Part shown: piece after piece, positions 35,635-41,462 of the stretch
Position numbering within the stretch: the stretch's first letter is position 1
Layout: the number at the start of each line of letters is the position of its first letter
Notes under the pieces: model-generated
Seen by the model: the letters and a program-made list of their open reading frames with translations, nothing else
Told to the model about the DNA's origin: nothing
Database searches by the model: none
DNA from: Bacteroidales bacterium
GTDB taxonomy: Bacteria; Bacteroidota; Bacteroidia; Bacteroidales; Paludibacteraceae
Reading direction: 5' to 3'
DNA length: 41,462 bases
Assembly: GCA_900767595.1 (NCBI GenBank)
Contig: CAAFZS010000058.1
Location: forward strand, 1-41,462
Made by a program: the position numbers and the translations under genes

Positions 35635-37073
35635 GATACAGACTTTTTATATTGGCTACCATAGCCATCGGTTTATTAGCATGCAAACCGCATGATGTGA
35701 AGAAAGATTTCTCTTCTAAGATTGTCGGCAGATGGAAACTGGTTGAGTATAACGGCCACGCCATTGAGACCAATAACCGTACGATCTTTACGTTTAATCA
35801 AGACCTAACGGGTACCCAATCCTCTGTAGAGATTGTGAACCGCCAAGGTAAACTATGGCGTCGTCAGGTGCCGCTCACTTACCATGTGGACAACGATGTG
35901 CTCACCACCGAATGGGCAGAGACCTCTACGCCGGAGTCTTGGATAACGAAGATTCTCACCATCGAAAACGGACAGATGTCTTGCGATGCCTCTACCCGTT
36001 TTGTGAACCAAGTGCCTACTCTTGTCGGAACCGCCAAATACCAAGACATCAAAGATGTTGACTATTCCACCGAGATCATCGGTCGTTGGGAGGGTATCGA
36101 AGGTGGCGGTCAACACGGTGATAGCGAGCACAACTGGGAATATCGTGCCGACGGTACCTATACCTACTACTCTTGGAATGGTAAGGAATGGGAATCGGAT
36201 CCCAATAATGTCTATAACGAATATGCAGTGGATGGCGACTTCTTCGTTACCCAATGGGACTCCAGCGAAGTCGTCTTCCGTGAGGCACACGATGTCACCA
36301 TTGAGGGCGATATGATGAAATGGCACGGCTTGCGCGCCAATGGCAAACAGGACTCCTTCCTACTCCATCGTATCACCCCCTCGCAATCCAAGATTAAGGA
36401 TGTACTCACCGGCAAATGGATTGTCTTTATGGTGGACGGTGACACCTGCTTGACCAACAATAAGTCCGTTCACACCTTTGACGGTGCAGGCAATGTGTAT
36501 TATACCATGGCTAATCAGGGTACACTGGGACAGGAATGGCAGAACCAGACCCGCCTCACCTATACCCTCCTCGGGAACGACCTTACCGAGATGGGTTATA
36601 GTACCGATGGCTACCTGATCACCTACCATAGCCAGTTCTATAAGGCGAAAGACGATACCATCGAGGTTATCTCTTCCGTTGGTGCGCGTGAAGGTACTAT
36701 CACCCTCGTCAAAGACCACTCCGTGGATTACGACAAGAAGATCATCGGCCTTTGGGAAGGTGTAGAAATGACCGGAAAAGGAACGTATGGGGATGCCCAC
36801 GGCCACCGATGGAGATACGATGAGGACGGCAATTATCACTACTATACCCGCCAAGAGGATGGTTCTTACAAAGAACAAGAAGGATTCCACGAATATATGC
36901 TGGATGGTAGTTTCTTTGCCTGCCGCTGGAATAATGACCAAGGCGGTATAGACTATGAGTGGTGGGACCTCACTATCAGTGATGACGGTATTATGCAGTG
37001 GAATGCTCTCCGTCAGGACGAAGAAGGTCTTTTCCGTAACCATTTCATTATCAAACGCGTAACAGAAGAATAA
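35631..37073 (+). CDS. Lipoprotein with two pairs of lipocalin-like repeats
   Basis: A 480-residue lipoprotein (lipobox LLAC, Cys18). It contains four lipocalin-like units in the order A-B-A'-B'. A at about 30-140 starts IVGRWKLVEYNG. B at 145-248 starts IIGRWEGIEGG. A' at 257-362 starts LTGKWIVFMVDG. B' at 367-480 starts IIGLWEGVEMTG. Both B units share GH/EH-W-YR-DG-Y-YY, the EY-DG-FF segment and an M-W-LR ending. The A/B pair was evidently duplicated. It overlaps the DUF5689 gene by 4 nt (ATGA). The binding partner is unknown. Confidence 0.82.
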   Translation: MRYRLFILATIAIGLLACKPHDVKKDFSSKIVGRWKLVEYNGHAIETNNRTIFTFNQDLTGTQSSVEIVNRQGKLWRRQVPLTYHVDNDVLTTEWAETSTPESWITKILTIENGQMSCDASTRFVNQVPTLVGTAKYQDIKDVDYSTEIIGRWEGIEGGGQHGDSEHNWEYRADGTYTYYSWNGKEWESDPNNVYNEYAVDGDFFVTQWDSSEVVFREAHDVTIEGDMMKWHGLRANGKQDSFLLHRITPSQSKIKDVLTGKWIVFMVDGDTCLTNNKSVHTFDGAGNVYYTMANQGTLGQEWQNQTRLTYTLLGNDLTEMGYSTDGYLITYHSQFYKAKDDTIEVISSVGAREGTITLVKDHSVDYDKKIIGLWEGVEMTGKGTYGDAHGHRWRYDEDGNYHYYTRQEDGSYKEQEGFHEYMLDGSFFACRWNNDQGGIDYEWWDLTISDDGIMQWNALRQDEEGLFRNHFIIKRVTEE

Positions 37074-37074
37074 G

Positions 37075-37368
37075 ATGGATAAATTAGGATTTACAGGCAT
37101 AGACTTGGCTATCATTCTTATCTTCGTGATAGGATTGGTAAAAGGCTTCTTCCACGGTCAAGGTGCTGTCAACCGCATCTTTGGTGTACTATGGGGCGCT
37201 GTCAAAGCCATCATTCTCATTATGGTCTTGGTGGCGTTATTGGGCTTCCTCGATAGCCAATTCAATTTCCTTAGCAAGGAATTGGTGGACAAGTCCTTCA
37301 TCTATTCCTTTATGCTCCAACTCGCTTACCTTACTTGGGATGGTATATTATCTCTCTTTGGGAAGTAA
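37075..37368 (+). CDS. Shortened CvpA family membrane protein
   Basis: Only 97 residues against the usual 160-200. The N-terminal helix (GIDLAIILIFVIGLVKGFFHG, split here as residues 8-28) matches the start of CvpA proteins. The text then jumps directly to the family's later segment, NRIFGVLWGAVKAIILIMVLV (34-54). The central region with about two transmembrane helices appears deleted in frame. The reading frame stays open and ends normally. It starts one base after the previous stop and overlaps folK by 29 nt. Confidence 0.75.
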   Translation: MDKLGFTGIDLAIILIFVIGLVKGFFHGQGAVNRIFGVLWGAVKAIILIMVLVALLGFLDSQFNFLSKELVDKSFIYSFMLQLAYLTWDGILSLFGK

Positions 37369-37822
37369 CTTAGGCGATCGTGAACAAACCATCGAACGGG
37401 CTATCACCCTCTTACCGGGTGTGGTAGCTCGCTCGAGTTTCTATTACTCTGAGCCGCAGGAGTTTGTCTCTCCCCACCCTTTCTGTAACTGTTGCGTCAA
37501 ACTCGAGACGGATATAGAACCGCTTGACCTGCTGCATCTCACCCAGGATATAGAGCGACAGTTAGGAAGGACGCGCAAGTCCGTCCATGGTCAGCACTTC
37601 GACCGCGAAATCGATATTGATCTTCTCCTCGCCTATCCTTCAGCCGAAGGCGGTCTGCCAGCGTCAGCGGTCTTTCAGCGCAGCGGTCTTTCAGCGCAGC
37701 GGTCTTTCAGCGATAGCGGTCTACAAATCTGCCGTGCAGATTTGCACCTTCCCCACCCTAAAATGCTCGAAAGGGACTTTGTAATGGTGCCTTTGCAAGA
37801 AATTTTGCAAAAAAACGCATAA
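37340..37822 (+). CDS. folK: HPPK (folate synthesis) with repeat-derived insert
   Basis: 2-amino-4-hydroxy-6-hydroxymethyldihydropteridine pyrophosphokinase transfers pyrophosphate from ATP to the pterin in folate synthesis. The start chosen is MVYYLSLGSNLGDRE, giving 160 residues. An earlier ATG in this frame would overlap cvpA much more. Family motifs are YLSLGSNLGDRE (4-15), REIDIDLLLAY and LPHPKMLERDFVMVPL. Between LLLAY and LPHP there are about 39 residues instead of roughly 10-13. The extra part, such as AVFQRSGLSAQRSFSDSGL, is encoded by the CGGTCTTTCAG repeat family. The insert lies in a loop before the HPxM motif, so activity may be kept. Confidence 0.88.
   Translation: MVYYLSLGSNLGDREQTIERAITLLPGVVARSSFYYSEPQEFVSPHPFCNCCVKLETDIEPLDLLHLTQDIERQLGRTRKSVHGQHFDREIDIDLLLAYPSAEGGLPASAVFQRSGLSAQRSFSDSGLQICRADLHLPHPKMLERDFVMVPLQEILQKNA
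37637..37745 (+). repeat. CGGTCTTTCAG modular repeat inside folK
   Basis: The palindrome CCTTC-AGCC-GAAGG (37637-37650) is followed by CGGTCTGCCAG (37651) and three exact CGGTCTTTCAG boxes (37668, 37684, 37700) with spacers CGTCAG/CGCAG/CGCAG. CGATAG-CGGTCTA (37711-37723) comes next, then a perfect 9-bp inverted repeat CAAATCTGC-CGT-GCAGATTTG (37724-37744). The box and the CGATAG spacer also occur at 5412-5576. All of it is translated in the folK frame. Confidence 0.9.
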
Positions 37823-37825
37823 AAA

Positions 37826-37857
37826 TTTGCGTATATCAAAAAAAAGCAGTACCTTTG
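37826..37857 (+). promoter_or_regulatory. Promoter of tRNA-Thr
   Basis: TTTG (37826-37829) and TACCTTTG (37850-37857), 20 nt apart, with an A8 tract in the spacer. The 19 nt from 37850 match the tRNA-Pro promoter exactly. Confidence 0.82.
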
Positions 37858-37877
37858 CACTCGCTTTCGTAAAAGTT

Positions 37878-37950
<73 letters not shown>

Positions 37951-38007
37951 CAAAAGACATTAGAAATGCATTTTTCTTCCCTATTTCGGCAGAAAAGTGT
38001 ATTTTTA

Positions 38008-38039
38008 TTTGCTTATATCAGAAAAAATCCGTATCTTTG
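38008..38039 (+). promoter_or_regulatory. Promoter of the DUF3791/DUF3990 module
   Basis: TTTG (38008-38011) and TATCTTTG (38032-38039) with a 20-nt spacer, CTTATATCAGAAAAAATCCG. It gives the three small genes their own transcript, separate from folK and the tRNA. Confidence 0.8.
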
Positions 38040-38065
38040 CAGCGTTTTTACGAGGCAAAGTCATT

Positions 38066-38281
38066 ATGAGTAAGTTTGAAATACCCTTTATTAATGTCTG
38101 TATTCAGGCGTTTGGACAGCGATTTGCTTTGTCGTTGCAAGCCGCTTATCGCTATTTGCGCAATCATAAGGGGCTCGCTTTTCTCATAGAGTTTTACGAT
38201 GTCGAACATTTGCAGTCTATTGAAGAAACGATAGATGATTTGGTTATCGTTTGCCAAAAGAACGGAGGAGTACTAGCATGA
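38066..38281 (+). CDS. DUF3791-like small protein, possible antitoxin
   Basis: A 71-residue protein starting MSKFEIPFINVCIQAFGQRF. A longer reading upstream would run through the promoter. The helical region LIEFYDVEHLQSIEETIDDLVIVCQKNGG resembles DUF3791 proteins. It overlaps the next gene by 4 nt (ATGA). DUF3791 genes are often next to DUF3990 genes, as here. An antitoxin or immunity role is inference from size and pairing. Confidence 0.7.
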   Translation: MSKFEIPFINVCIQAFGQRFALSLQAAYRYLRNHKGLAFLIEFYDVEHLQSIEETIDDLVIVCQKNGGVLA

Positions 38282-38769
38282 TATTGTACCATGGTAGCAA
38301 TATGGATATAGAGCAGATTGACCTCAAACTCGGAATTCCCTATAAGGATTTTGGGCAAGGCTTCTATTTGACACCGGACATTGAAACGGCAAAACGAATG
38401 GCTCAAAAAAAGGCAAACCTTTTTGGTGGTACGCCTACTCTTATTACATACGAATTTAAGGACGATACGTTTACAAGCACGTCTTTGAAAATCAAGCGTT
38501 TCCCAGAGAAAGCAACTGCGGAATGGTTCCTTTTTATTGATGCTAACCGCAATCGCAAACTTCCACACCCGACGCATGATTACGATATTGTTATTGGTCC
38601 TATTGCCGATGATGGTGTTGTGCTTCAATTGACAAGTTTCCATCGTGGAACGAGTACCGCAGAACAAGCCGCTCTCGATATACAAGACAAATATTTGGAT
38701 CAGCAATATTTCTTTGGTTCAGAAGCAGCTTTACAAATGATTCAAAAGGTTAATTCAGAAAGAATATGA
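38278..38769 (+). CDS. DUF3990 protein, possible ADP-ribosyltransferase-like toxin
   Basis: A 163-residue protein starting at MILYHGSN. The motifs YHGS (4-7), KDFGQGFYLT (23-32, Tyr30) and a late QQYFFGSEAAL (142-152) follow the DUF3990 pattern. This layout resembles an ADP-ribosyltransferase H-Y-(E/Q) fold, with His5, Tyr30 and a C-terminal Gln142/Gln143. That catalytic reading is inferred. It overlaps both neighbours by 4 nt, so the three genes should be translated together. Confidence 0.75.
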   Translation: MILYHGSNMDIEQIDLKLGIPYKDFGQGFYLTPDIETAKRMAQKKANLFGGTPTLITYEFKDDTFTSTSLKIKRFPEKATAEWFLFIDANRNRKLPHPTHDYDIVIGPIADDGVVLQLTSFHRGTSTAEQAALDIQDKYLDQQYFFGSEAALQMIQKVNSERI

Positions 38770-38999
38770 CACGAGAACTGACACATAGTGAGATAGCGGA
38801 GATTCTGATTGAGAATATCCTAACGGAACTAACACAATATCTCATGACCGACTACGGCTATACTTTGGAGCAGTCATTAGATTGTGTCTATACTTCTAAA
38901 CTGCTTTCTTTGCTTCAGCAAGAAGATGATGAACTTTACGTTCAGAGTCCGGCATATCTTTACGAATTACTAAAACAAGAGCTTCCGCAAGCTGCGTAA
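38766..38999 (+). CDS. Second DUF3791-like small protein
   Basis: A 77-residue, mostly helical acidic protein. YTLEQSLDCVYTSKLLSLLQQEDDELYVQSPAYLYELLKQ (split around residues 32-72) resembles the DUF3791-type ending with a Y-QSP-Y-YELL motif. It starts inside the stop region of the DUF3990 gene (ATGA). Having a candidate antitoxin on both sides of the DUF3990 protein is unusual. It may instead be a third partner. Confidence 0.65.
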   Translation: MTRELTHSEIAEILIENILTELTQYLMTDYGYTLEQSLDCVYTSKLLSLLQQEDDELYVQSPAYLYELLKQELPQAA

Positions 39000-39067
39000 T
39001 ATGCCATCTTTTGAGGACTCCTAAAATGGTAGGTAGGGGTTGAAAATAGAAAATAAATACCTTCAAA

Positions 39068-39099
39068 TTTGTAAAGTTGAAAATCTTTGTGTAATTTTG
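39068..39099 (+). promoter_or_regulatory. Promoter of the exported orphan gene
   Basis: TTTG (39068-39071) and TAATTTTG (39092-39099), 20 nt apart. The spacer (TAAAGTTGAAAATCTTTGTG) lacks the long A tract of the other promoters, in keeping with a gene of different origin. The leader is about 24 nt. Confidence 0.72.
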
Positions 39100-39130
39100 T
39101 AGTCTATTTCCGTAAACTTATAATATAATT

Positions 39131-40450
39131 ATGAAAAAATCCTTTTTAACATTTCTTGCATCCTTATTCGTTGGATCGTTATGCGCACAAATTACCATTA
39201 TGGATGGTGATATTCAGGAAACAGTTGTTCCAAAACCACAAACGTTTGATAGTTTGCAAGGAATGGTTGTTCAAAAAGATCCTATTCAATATAAGCAATA
39301 CATAGGATATAAATTGTACTGTCGTCCTCTTTCTAATAAATTCAAATGCAAATATTCTGATTGTTCTTTTTTTGTTCAAGACTTTAAGTATAAGTCTGCT
39401 ATTAATCAAGTTAGAGAACATCTGCCTTTTGCGCAAACTGATGTTGCTATGATGTTTGGCGATGTAAAAAAGTTGAAAGGAAGTGCATTGACCCAATATA
39501 AAGAGCGTGAAATGGCTTATGAAAATTCATTTAAAGTGACCTCGGATATTTATAATGCTGTTTATAGTGAAAAGGTTCCAAACCAAAACAAATACTATAC
39601 GCCTTATGAATCCATTCAAAATACATATTTCACAATTTTAGATATCGAAATAGGTGACAAGATGACTAAAGGAGTTTTTTCCAAACTTGAAGAATGGAAT
39701 AATCCGCATAATCTCTCTGCGGATGCATTCTTGCTTCGTTTTACTTTGAAAAATGAGACTACAAATGAGGAAATTTATTGGATTACTAGAACTTCTAACA
39801 TATCACATACTTGGCTGTTTTTAGTTCCCTATTTTGAAAAAATGCAGAAAATGTATAAAGGAAGAAATGTTGTTCCTACCACAGAAATCTTAAATCTTGC
39901 TGATGTGAAAACAGGCAATGCAGTTACCATATCAGCAAAAGATGTTTGGAATTGCTATGATGTAACATTTGTTAATTTAAAAGAGGAACAACTAATTGAA
40001 CCATTTTTCTTCCTTGAAAAAGATGGGGTTAGAGTAAAAATTCATTTTAGAGATTTTTCGAAAGAATGTGATGGGGTATTTACAGAAGAAGATCGCATTC
40101 GTCGTCCAACCTTTTTGTTGGAATCTGATTTTAACGAAATTATTTTGGAGAAACAACGTGCTATTGATGAACAGCGTCGTATTGAAGAAGAACAGCAACG
40201 TCTTGAAGAACTTGCACGAGCAGAACATCAGCGTCTTATTATGCAGAAATATGGTGAAAAGTTGGGTAAACTGATTTGTGCGGAAAAAGTTTGCTTAGGG
40301 ATGACTTCAGAAATGTGTCGTTCAGCATGGGGAACACCTATCTCCGTAAATTCCACTATTGTTGAAGGTATTGTTTTTGAGCAGTGGGTTTATGGGTGGA
40401 AAACGTATCTTTATTTTGAAAATGGAATTTTGAAGGCGATTCAAAATTAG
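39131..40450 (+). CDS. Exported protein with coiled coil and BamE-like C-terminus
   Basis: A 439-residue protein not recognised as a whole. A signal peptide (1-19, ending SLCAQ) is followed by a beta/alpha region of unknown fold (about 20-335) containing Cys63, Cys73 and Cys78. A charged coiled coil spans about 337-375 (EKQRAIDEQRRIEEEQQRL). The C-terminal segment at about 387-439 (VCLGMTSEMCRSAWGTP...FEQWVYGWKTYLYFENGILKAIQ) follows the SmpA/BamE pattern of a G-M start, W-G-P turn and YLYFENG strand. The DNA is visibly more AT-rich than the housekeeping genes, which suggests later acquisition. It has its own promoter and a hairpin 40 nt after the stop. Confidence 0.72.
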   Translation: MKKSFLTFLASLFVGSLCAQITIMDGDIQETVVPKPQTFDSLQGMVVQKDPIQYKQYIGYKLYCRPLSNKFKCKYSDCSFFVQDFKYKSAINQVREHLPFAQTDVAMMFGDVKKLKGSALTQYKEREMAYENSFKVTSDIYNAVYSEKVPNQNKYYTPYESIQNTYFTILDIEIGDKMTKGVFSKLEEWNNPHNLSADAFLLRFTLKNETTNEEIYWITRTSNISHTWLFLVPYFEKMQKMYKGRNVVPTTEILNLADVKTGNAVTISAKDVWNCYDVTFVNLKEEQLIEPFFFLEKDGVRVKIHFRDFSKECDGVFTEEDRIRRPTFLLESDFNEIILEKQRAIDEQRRIEEEQQRLEELARAEHQRLIMQKYGEKLGKLICAEKVCLGMTSEMCRSAWGTPISVNSTIVEGIVFEQWVYGWKTYLYFENGILKAIQN

Positions 40451-40490
40451 TTAATGTTTTTCTTTTCTTTTGTGTAGATTATGTAATTTA

Positions 40491-40525
40491 AAATAAGTGG
40501 TTGTGCGTATGCGCAGCACTTATTT
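40491..40525 (+). terminator. Stem-loop after the exported orphan gene
   Basis: AAATAAGTG (40491-40499) pairs with CACTTATTT (40517-40525), extended inside by a TGCG/CGCA stem after a small bulge. It sits 40 nt downstream of the stop codon. The A/T-rich base of the stem supplies U residues at its 3' end, but there is no long separate U run. Confidence 0.55.
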
Positions 40526-40610
40526 GTTCAATGAGACAGGGGACGTATCAACAGACTTAAGAACTCGCATAGTGAATCCTAAAGACCAAAAAGTTGACAT
40601 CGTCCTAATT

Positions 40611-40695
40611 TTGCGGACATGTGGACTATGCGGGTCATGACTTTCTAAAACCTCTATCGCGCGCGGGAAGGAGTTTTAGAAATACATGTCCGCAA
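40611..40695 (+). repeat. Nested perfect inverted repeats
   Basis: The outer arms TTGCGGACATGT and ACATGTCCGCAA (12 bp) enclose inner arms TTTCTAAAAC and GTTTTAGAAA (10 bp) around a 21-nt loop containing CGCGCGCGGG. On the right the outer and inner arms are separated by one base, on the left by 19 nt. ATGCGGGT inside the left bulge also matches ACCCGCAT at 40714-40721. Confidence 0.8.
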
Positions 40696-40816
40696 TGGTC
40701 TCTTGACCTGCACACCCGCATGGTTTTGCACTTTCGCGGACAAGCCAATCTTGTCCGTAAAGATTCGGATTAAAAACCTATCGTGCTGAGTTGCAGTCTA
40801 TTGTGGCTTTAGGAAC

Positions 40817-40855
40817 AAGTCGTGAACTCGTGAAAACTCGTGAAGTTCACGACTT
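40817..40855 (+). repeat. 12-bp inverted repeat with GTGAA repeats
   Basis: AAGTCGTGAACT and AGTTCACGACTT are perfect 12-bp arms around a 15-nt loop. The motif CGTGAA occurs three times in the left arm and loop. It could be an operator or a stable RNA hairpin. No gene follows closely. Confidence 0.75.
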
Positions 40856-41297
40856 TTCACTACTTTTCATCTTTATGCTGCGAACCCTTTACGGGTTTAC
40901 GACGGGTTCTTGCCAACCCCTACAAAAGTCCGACCTATCAGTCTCTCTATCGTGCTCTAACATCGGTAGTAGAACGATAGTAGTCCATACTATTTCCATA
41001 GTCATTCCATCTCCGCCTTTCGGGGTTGCGATAATGACGCAAGCGTTTCGGTTAACGTAGCACTAACGTAGCATAATAGGCCCTACGTAGGCTAGACAAA
41101 TCCTTTACCTCTACCTTTTTGTTATGTTTCTTCTCCTCACATTGAATGTGTGTCCTGTAACGATGTCTCCTTTCCCGAGATTTTCTAATCTCGGTCTTGA
41201 GTACCCTGTCCCTTCTTGGCAAAAGTCTTTTGCCATCTTCAGTAGTCCGCCCTCAATGTCATTGATGCGTCAGCGGGCGGACCAATTTGCCTTCGTC

Positions 41298-41338
41298 GTC
41301 ACAACATTGTCACAACATAGTCACAACATCTCCACAAC
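41298..41338 (+). repeat. GTCACAACAT tandem repeat, 11-nt period
   Basis: Three copies of GTCACAACAT plus one variable base (41298, 41309, 41320), then a degenerate TCCACAAC. It looks like a small iteron-type array, but no replication gene is nearby. Confidence 0.8.
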
Positions 41339-41462
41339 TTTTAAGGCCTATGCAAGACCCCTACCCGACCTCTAACCGTCCATCACCTCTCAATATCCTC
41401 TCGGTTTTTTCCTAAAAACATTGACTTTTTCCTAATTCTGTTGCACTTTCTAAATGGACATG

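Larger units (their letters stand above)
40526..41462. other. Gene-free, hairpin-dense stretch
   Basis: About 940 bp without a convincing gene. The short open frames lack start context and family features. It holds a chain of perfect inverted repeats: 40611-40622/40684-40695, 40642-40651/40673-40682, 40628-40635/40714-40721, 40737-40744/40750-40757, 40817-40828/40844-40855, 40947-40953/40974-40980, 41175-41182/41187-41194, 41217-41224/41228-41235 and 41245-41252/41275-41282. Tandem repeats with an 11-nt period lie at 41053-41073 (TAACGTAGCA twice) and 41298-41330 (GTCACAACAT three times). No known RNA family was recognised. Confidence 0.65.

Noticed and set aside
37163..37339. Longer folK start upstream
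   Set aside because: The extra 59 residues come from the cvpA sequence in another frame, and the FolK family begins at the YLSLGSN motif.
40791..41375. Small open frames in the last kilobase (89 and 83 codons)
   Set aside because: They run through hairpins and tandem repeats, lack promoter or start context, and their translations show no domain or compositional bias of real proteins.
40526..41462. Integron attC sites as the source of the hairpins
   Set aside because: No paired RYYYAAC/GTTRRRY core sites, no integrase and no gene cassettes are seen.

Overview
This 41.5-kb window is chromosomal DNA from a member of the Bacteroidota, most likely an uncultured Bacteroidales. The evidence is the promoter type (a TTTG box and a TAnnTTTG box about 20 nt apart, seen at nine places), the near absence of Shine-Dalgarno sequences, a TonB-dependent receptor followed by a DUF5689 lipoprotein, and Bacteroidales-type DUF1573, DUF3791 and DUF3990 proteins. 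No phage, transposase, CRISPR array or rRNA was seen.

Layout. Up to about 23.2 kb nearly every gene points left. From 23.4 kb every gene points right. The replication genes dnaA, dnaX and dnaB sit around the switch, and the dnaA upstream region holds two DnaA-box-like sites, so a replication origin near 21-23 kb is plausible. The left arm has these transcription units: (a) TPR membrane protein, ribH, an ACT-less aspartokinase, a YitT-type membrane protein, a nucleotidyltransferase and galE (5.6 to 0.2 kb); (b) tRNA-Pro, secreted endonuclease I and ettA (8.4 to 5.6 kb); (c) gcvP, a second YitT protein, an O-methyltransferase, an Lrp-type regulator and trpS (14.4 to 8.5 kb), divergent from a Crp/Fnr regulator; (d) dnaA, dnaX, a YgiQ-type radical SAM protein and an M23 peptidase (20.9 to 15.2 kb); (e) an amidase and an MCE transport protein (23.2 to 21.3 kb). 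The right arm has a bifunctional RelA/SpoT enzyme, a DUF1573 protein, the MeaB GTPase, dnaB, asnS, the TonB receptor, two lipoproteins, a shortened CvpA, folK, tRNA-Thr, a three-gene DUF3791/DUF3990/DUF3791 module, an orphan exported protein and about 1 kb of gene-free DNA rich in hairpins.

How the genes work together. Most are housekeeping: replication start and elongation, the stringent response, aminoacyl-tRNA and translation control, cofactor synthesis (riboflavin, folate), glycine cleavage and cell-wall hydrolysis. The accessory part is the outer-membrane receptor with its two lipoproteins, the possible toxin-antitoxin module and the exported orphan.

The most unusual signals are non-coding. 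A modular repeat family (a conserved CGGTCTTTCAG-like box joined to short variable spacers, several of them palindromes) forms an array in the leader of the TPR operon and occurs again in frame inside folK. Heptamer repeats with the same coding-sense orientation fill two intergenic gaps and supply codons of the adjoining genes. Several other tandem repeats have a period of 10-11 bp. The last kilobase is packed with perfect hairpins. All calls come from reading the sequence. No database search was run.
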